Shown: one piece after another, positions 59,601-64,000 of the stretch
How positions within the stretch are numbered: position 1 is the first letter of the stretch
How the letters are laid out: every line of letters starts with the position of its first letter
Assembly (NCBI GenBank): GCA_000310025.1
Contig: FN649737.1
Span: 1,265,367-1,329,366 of the forward strand
Source: Ectocarpus siliculosus
Lineage: Eukaryota; Sar; Phaeophyceae; Ectocarpales; Ectocarpaceae
Direction of reading: 5' to 3'
DNA length: 64,000 nucleotides
Made by a program: the position numbers and the translations under genes
Notes under the pieces: model-generated
What the model was told of the DNA's origin: nothing
The model's input: only the letters and a program-made list of their open reading frames with translations
The model's database searches: none

Positions 59601-62209
59601 CGGAGCAGGCCAACGCCCCGGCGCGAGTTTCGGTGGTCGAAATACCTTCGCGGAAAGAGCTTCGCCAGAAGAATTTGGTGATGGTCAGCGAGTGCCGCCT
59701 GCACTGGCAGGTAACCACGCGGCTTGTTATCCCGTTGACTCAGTTCTCGTCGTATATCGTCATCGGTCGACAAGCTCAGGCTTGCGAAGGACAGCGGTAG
59801 AACAAACGATAGCAAGGGTACCGGCAAAGCTGCTCGTCCAGACTCCTGGCCTACCACTTGTCAGCGAGCAATCATAATTTTATTCCTGCGTCGTTCATAG
59901 GACAAGATAATGCCTCTTGAATATCCCGAGTTTGACCACAGGTTTTATGGGTAAGTTCCTCTTGTTTGGCAGGTACGCGTATCATGACTAGCATCTAACA
60001 GAGCAACAATTCCTCACAGTGCGTACGGTTGCCATGTGTACATCGGGCACATGAAACAGGTCTGATGCGCGTTTTGCTAACACGTCCTTGTGCATGGCGC
60101 ATTGCTGCTCCTTCAGGATGAAGGAGACTACTTGTGCGTGAAAGTGCTTCGCCACTCGAAGTCGAAGAAGACGATGGTGAGACCGTGTCAACAACCTGGT
60201 TCCGTGTTGCCGTAGGTAGTATTTCGATGTTCCGCGGCTCTCGGAATTCGGTTTTGCTGATATTTCTGCATTTGCAGTATCATGGAACTCCCGCAACTAT
60301 GCACATATAGGGACAGAGATTGGTATTAGCAACGTCTGTTTTGCTTTCTTTTGGAAAGTTGTGAGGTAAACGATGCCGAAAATGCCACCAACTGTTTGGT
60401 CTGTCTTTGATGCGTTGCCTCTACCGCTTTCCACGTGCGTAGTACAACAACTTCGAGATCTTCCGTGTGCGGGAGCCGCTCGTCCCGGTGGAAACCATGG
60501 AGAAGAAGCAACAGGTGGCGGCGTTCGCTTGGGAGCCGGCTGGTGATCGGTTTGCACTGGTTCTGGGAGATGTGCCCAAGCTGGAGGTCACCTTCTACAC
60601 AATGAAGGTTCGGGCGTTCAATGTGTTGAGAAGCCAAGTGGCACCCCCTGGCATTTCCGTTTGTGTGATATATCAATGGTATACTTTTTACACACGCCCT
60701 TCTTTCATCCGTTTTGTTTATCAGGGGGGCGCGGGCAAGAACGAACTCCAAGAGCTCGAAACCCTTCAAGACAGGCCCTTCAACCACATCTACTGGTCGC
60801 CGATGGGAAATATCTGCCTTCTGGCGGCAATGGGGGACGACGTGGGGCCTCACAACGGTCGGCTGGAGGTAAGTTGTTTCTACTATTTTGTCGACTTGCC
60901 GTCAACAAAAACTGTAAGACAAACCTCTGCTCTCGAGCGTAGGTTTCATGTGAAATATTTGGCTACCAGACCGCGCATTGCTATCCCATCAACGAAGCCG
61001 TCGGACCAGGCCCGGTTTTAATGGTGTCCCTGATGCATTTGTTACTGTTTCCTGTCGTATCAAATGGTCTTGTCGCGAATCGGCAGTTCTACGACGTGGA
61101 GAACCAATCAACTCTGAAGCAGACCGAGCACTTCAGGTGTAACTACATAGAGTGGGATCCTTCAGGCAGATACGCATGCACCGCTGTATCACAGCCTGTG
61201 ACGGGTAGCCACTGGAAAGCTCAAATGGACAACGGCTACCAGCTCTTCTCCTTCCAGGTATGCATAGACTCTGTGTAAGATCGGTCAGTTTCGTACATTT
61301 TGTCTGCGAAACGAGTTGCCTGTTCGTACATGACGGGTTTATTGTCCTCCCGGGCACAAACTGTTGCTTTGCATTACCAGGCGCTTGCCAGTCGGCGCGA
61401 TTTTGTTTCGGACAATGCTCGATGGAATAGATCCTACAAATATCCAGGCGGTCCCAGATGCACAAACAACATTGCGATATTGGATGTTGTTTTCACGCAG
61501 GGAGAGAGGTTCCACGAGTTCAAGAAAGACAACTTCTACCAGATCCAGTGGCGCCCTCGGCCAGCCTCCCTGCTTACCTCAGCCGAGAAGAAGAAGGTCG
61601 TCAAGAATCTGCGGAAGGTAAGTTGTTTCGTCCATTTTCCCGCATGTATGAATGACCCCGTTATAGACTGCCAACTTAAATTATTGTCTTTCACGTTCCC
61701 AATCCAATGGAGTTCTATGGCCTTGAACGTTGGTTGAATGACGACACCCGTATGCTCCCTCCTCCTCGCTAATTGCTATGACAGTACGAGAAGCGCTTCG
61801 AAAAGGACGACAGGGAGAAGGACCGCCGGAAGGCCCGGGAGGCCATGTCAGACAAGATCCAGATGAAGCTCGAGTTCCGGCAACAGGCAAGCGGACTGTC
61901 ACTCGTGACATATACAACTTTGTGCGTTCCGGAGACTTCAGTCATGCCTTCATGAACGACCCTACGGTAGTTTTTTGAACGGCAATTTCCCTTGGAAATG
62001 TGCATGTGCCTCACGCGTAATACCTGTCATTCGTTGGATGTCCCTTGACCTCTGCTTTGCAGGTAGCGGAGATGAATCTCCGGCTAGAGGGCCGCAGACA
62101 GGAGCTCGTGGACCTTCGAAACGGATACGACTCGGACGATGAGTCACACTACGTCGTGGACAGTCGGACGGGGGAAGTAGTATTGAGCGTGAAGGAAGTC
62201 ATCCAGTAA
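53696..62209 (+). CDS. EIF3B: Translation initiation factor eIF3 subunit b (15 exons, about 701 aa)
   Basis: Exons: 53696-53860, 54199-54414, 56212-56382, 56579-56670, 57039-57165, 58379-58514, 59271-59392, 59540-59710, 60117-60176, 60443-60607, 60725-60868, 61087-61257, 61501-61617, 61785-61886, 62063-62209. An acidic N-terminus ([18 protein letters not shown]) leads to an RRM ([16 protein letters not shown] at 95-102) that binds eIF3j and eIF3a. A nine-bladed WD40-like propeller follows: [117 protein letters not shown] and [10 protein letters not shown]. The C-terminal helix ([12 protein letters not shown]) binds eIF3i and eIF3g. The subunit scaffolds the eIF3 complex on the 40S ribosome. 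The last intron uses a GC donor (CAG|GCAAGC). Length is near the metazoan protein minus its long N-terminal extension. Confidence 0.93.
55541..55987. mobile_element. Long inverted-repeat (foldback/MITE-like) element, about 430 bp
   Basis: Left arm from 55550 (CTATTGTCATCAGTAGAGGA) and right arm ending at 55978 are reverse complements over about 190-200 bases with scattered mismatches, around a central loop near 55757-55775. Weaker pairing (TGTCG/CGACA) may extend the ends to 55541 and 55987. It lies inside intron 2 of eIF3b. It has no transposase frame. No clear target-site duplication could be fixed. Confidence 0.85.
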
Positions 62210-63939
62210 GTGACGGAGGCTCAAGAGCGGGTGGCCTCGTTTGTGTGGACAAACTCATTCGTCCCAAAGAGAAGCTGGACGGACGTCGTACAGAATGATG
62301 CGTTCGACAAGTCGTGTTAACTACAGTAACTACAAAGTCCTTTTCAGTACGTGCTTGGCAGGTCGGCGAACTTGAAGTGGAGGTGTATGCATATACGTTA
62401 GATATGTCATGTCTCCCAGTGGTCCGACTAAATTGTTTTTCCCGCCGTGACGGAAATCACCTGTTTTCGTTGGATCTTGCAGTTGTTACTCTGGTAACGA
62501 GGTACATGGTGTAGCTCTTGGTTCCAGGACGTGTGTGAGGTTGATGTCGAAGTTGCACTTTAAGTTTCGGCGATATAGTTGCGCACGAATGTCTTACAAC
62601 GGGCGCCTCGACTCTTGGAAGTTGCTGAGCGACTCGAAAAATTGGAGTATCATTGGAAGTCCAAATCCCAAGGATTCACAAATGGGAGAGCAAGTACCCC
62701 ACATGTATGTGTACGGGGAAAAGTCGGGAAACGAACGGTCTTGCAGTGATACCGGAGACATCGTGACCTCTCCCGGAGAGTACCTCCCCACACACAATTA
62801 AATCATACTCTTCGCGCAATGGTAAAGGATGCCACGAGTGAGTTGTGTTTTCGTGCCACTGAGAAGTAATTCTTATTGTCTTACTTATCCTACTTGAATC
62901 CGCACGGAGGTCGTTTTGAATGCTGGGATGCGCTGATTCCAGGAGAACGGGTTGTGCTTTCACGAGTGAGTGCCTCGCGACAGTTTACGTAGGATATTGA
63001 GAGTGTTTGAAAGTACCTTGTTCGAAATGTGTAAACGGTAAACGGGGCGCCGAGTAATCTGTGTTTTCTTCCATATCGCACGAGGTGCCTGAAACAACAA
63101 ATAATTAGTGACCGAGCGTTTGTTACCGCGTTTGGATATAACATGCTCTGAACGCCGAGTTGGCGCCAGGTGTGCGCGAGAAAACAAAATGGAACTTCGC
63201 GGGGTCCCCTACTTCTAATTTCTTTTCATATGGAACAAAAATAATTTCAAAATACACGGCAGCATGTGTTACGGTTAGGAAGGGGATGAAGAGGGCGGCC
63301 GATCGGTCTCTTGGCCTGGTCTTTTTTTCTTGTGCAGGAAGAATAGTTCACATTCAAAAGTCATGTTATTTGGTATTATGAAGTATACATTGTTACTCGC
63401 GTACACAAGAGATGGGGGGGGAGTAACAAACAAAAACAGGTTCTTTTTTAAAAGTCTTGGGGGCCACCCCGTCGATCCTCTTTCTTCCTCTATCTCTCTT
63501 GCTTCATGATCGGCGATACGTCATGCGTTCTTCTCTCCAGAAGAGTGTACCACGCGCGTGGCACTGAAAGTACATTGGATTTCCGGAGTCACTACTACTT
63601 CAGAATTCTACAATCATTAGGAAAACATAAATACACACACACACAAAGACAACCCATTCGAGATATACCCACCCACAGTCGAACGGACTGTGGAACGTAC
63701 ATGTTATTGAATGATACTCTAAATTCTGTGTGATGCATCGGACATACGTGCATGGTACAAGCAAGTACACGACATCGGGGGCTACTCAAATGGTACAACC
63801 GCCCGACCCCCCAACCAATTTTTAAAAAACATGTCCATCTGATCTGTCATCTTATGTCATATCGCCCCGCACCCTGCACCTTGCTTACCCAGAACCGGGA
63901 AGGGTATTACCGATAGCTCCCAAGTGACGAACAATCATC
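62210..63939. other. 3' flank of eIF3b, no gene recognised
   Basis: Short open frames only. A frame at 62535-62801 has no domain and no splice-compatible partners. A short (CA)n run lies near 63634. Confidence 0.4.
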
Positions 63940-64000
63940 ATGGGAGAGCAACACCTTCTACTCGACATTCTGCAAGAGGATGTCCCAGTTCAAGACGTCA
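63940..64000 (+). CDS. Possible start of a gene running off the window
   Basis: An ATG at 63940 opens a frame (MGEQHLLLDILQEDVPVQDV) that stays open to the end of the window. At 20 codons this is weak evidence; nothing is recognisable. Confidence 0.15.
   Translation, partial: MGEQHLLLDILQEDVPVQDV

Noticed and set aside
1-64000. CRISPR array, operons, ribosomal RNA genes
   Set aside because: The window is eukaryotic nuclear DNA; no spaced identical repeats of CRISPR type and no rRNA-like sequence were seen.

Overview
This is nuclear DNA from an intron-rich photosynthetic eukaryote, most likely a brown alga (Ectocarpus-like stramenopile). Several proteins start with an ER signal peptide followed by an aromatic or Phe residue in an ASAFAP-like context (ferredoxin, phosphohexomutase, the 38.6 kb protein), which is the way heterokonts address proteins to a secondary plastid. 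Genes are broken into many short exons separated by introns of about 0.1-2 kb, intergenic DNA is repeat-rich, and the genes are ordinary eukaryotic housekeeping genes. The species assignment is inference.

Layout. 1.8-4.8 kb (+): a divergent casein kinase 2 beta-like gene with an N-terminal signal peptide; its middle exons are unresolved. 6.9-14.3 kb (+): a WDR70-type WD40 protein fused to an N-terminal FHA domain. 14.9-19.6 kb (-): a Derlin with an added signal peptide, a candidate symbiont-derived (periplastid) Derlin. 20.0-23.7 kb (+): a plastid [2Fe-2S] ferredoxin of the FDC type, divergent from the Derlin. 26.3-34.7 kb (+): a plastid-targeted phosphoglucomutase/phosphomannomutase-family enzyme in 16 exons. 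35.3-38.3 kb (-): a p24/TMED cargo receptor. 38.6-41.0 kb (+): a plastid-targeted protein of unknown function, divergent from p24. 41.7-43.0 kb: a tandem duplication around a 160-nt assembly gap. 44.1-51.2 kb (-): ALG9 mannosyltransferase in 13 exons. 51.3-51.9 kb (-): the 3' part of an unrecognised small gene that ends 44 nt before the ALG9 start codon. 52.1-52.9 kb: tRNA-derived SINE-like elements. 53.7-62.2 kb (+): translation initiation factor eIF3b in 15 exons, with a long inverted-repeat element inside intron 2. The last 1.8 kb has no clear gene.

The genes are not an operon-like system. Three themes recur: secretory-pathway quality control and glycosylation (Derlin, p24, ALG9), proteins carrying plastid or secretory N-termini (CK2 beta-like, Derlin, ferredoxin, phosphohexomutase, the 38.6 kb protein), and RNA or chromatin housekeeping (WDR70, eIF3b). 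Exon models were built by hand from protein similarity, reading-phase continuity and splice signals. 50 of the 70 introns placed are phase 0, and two use GC donors.
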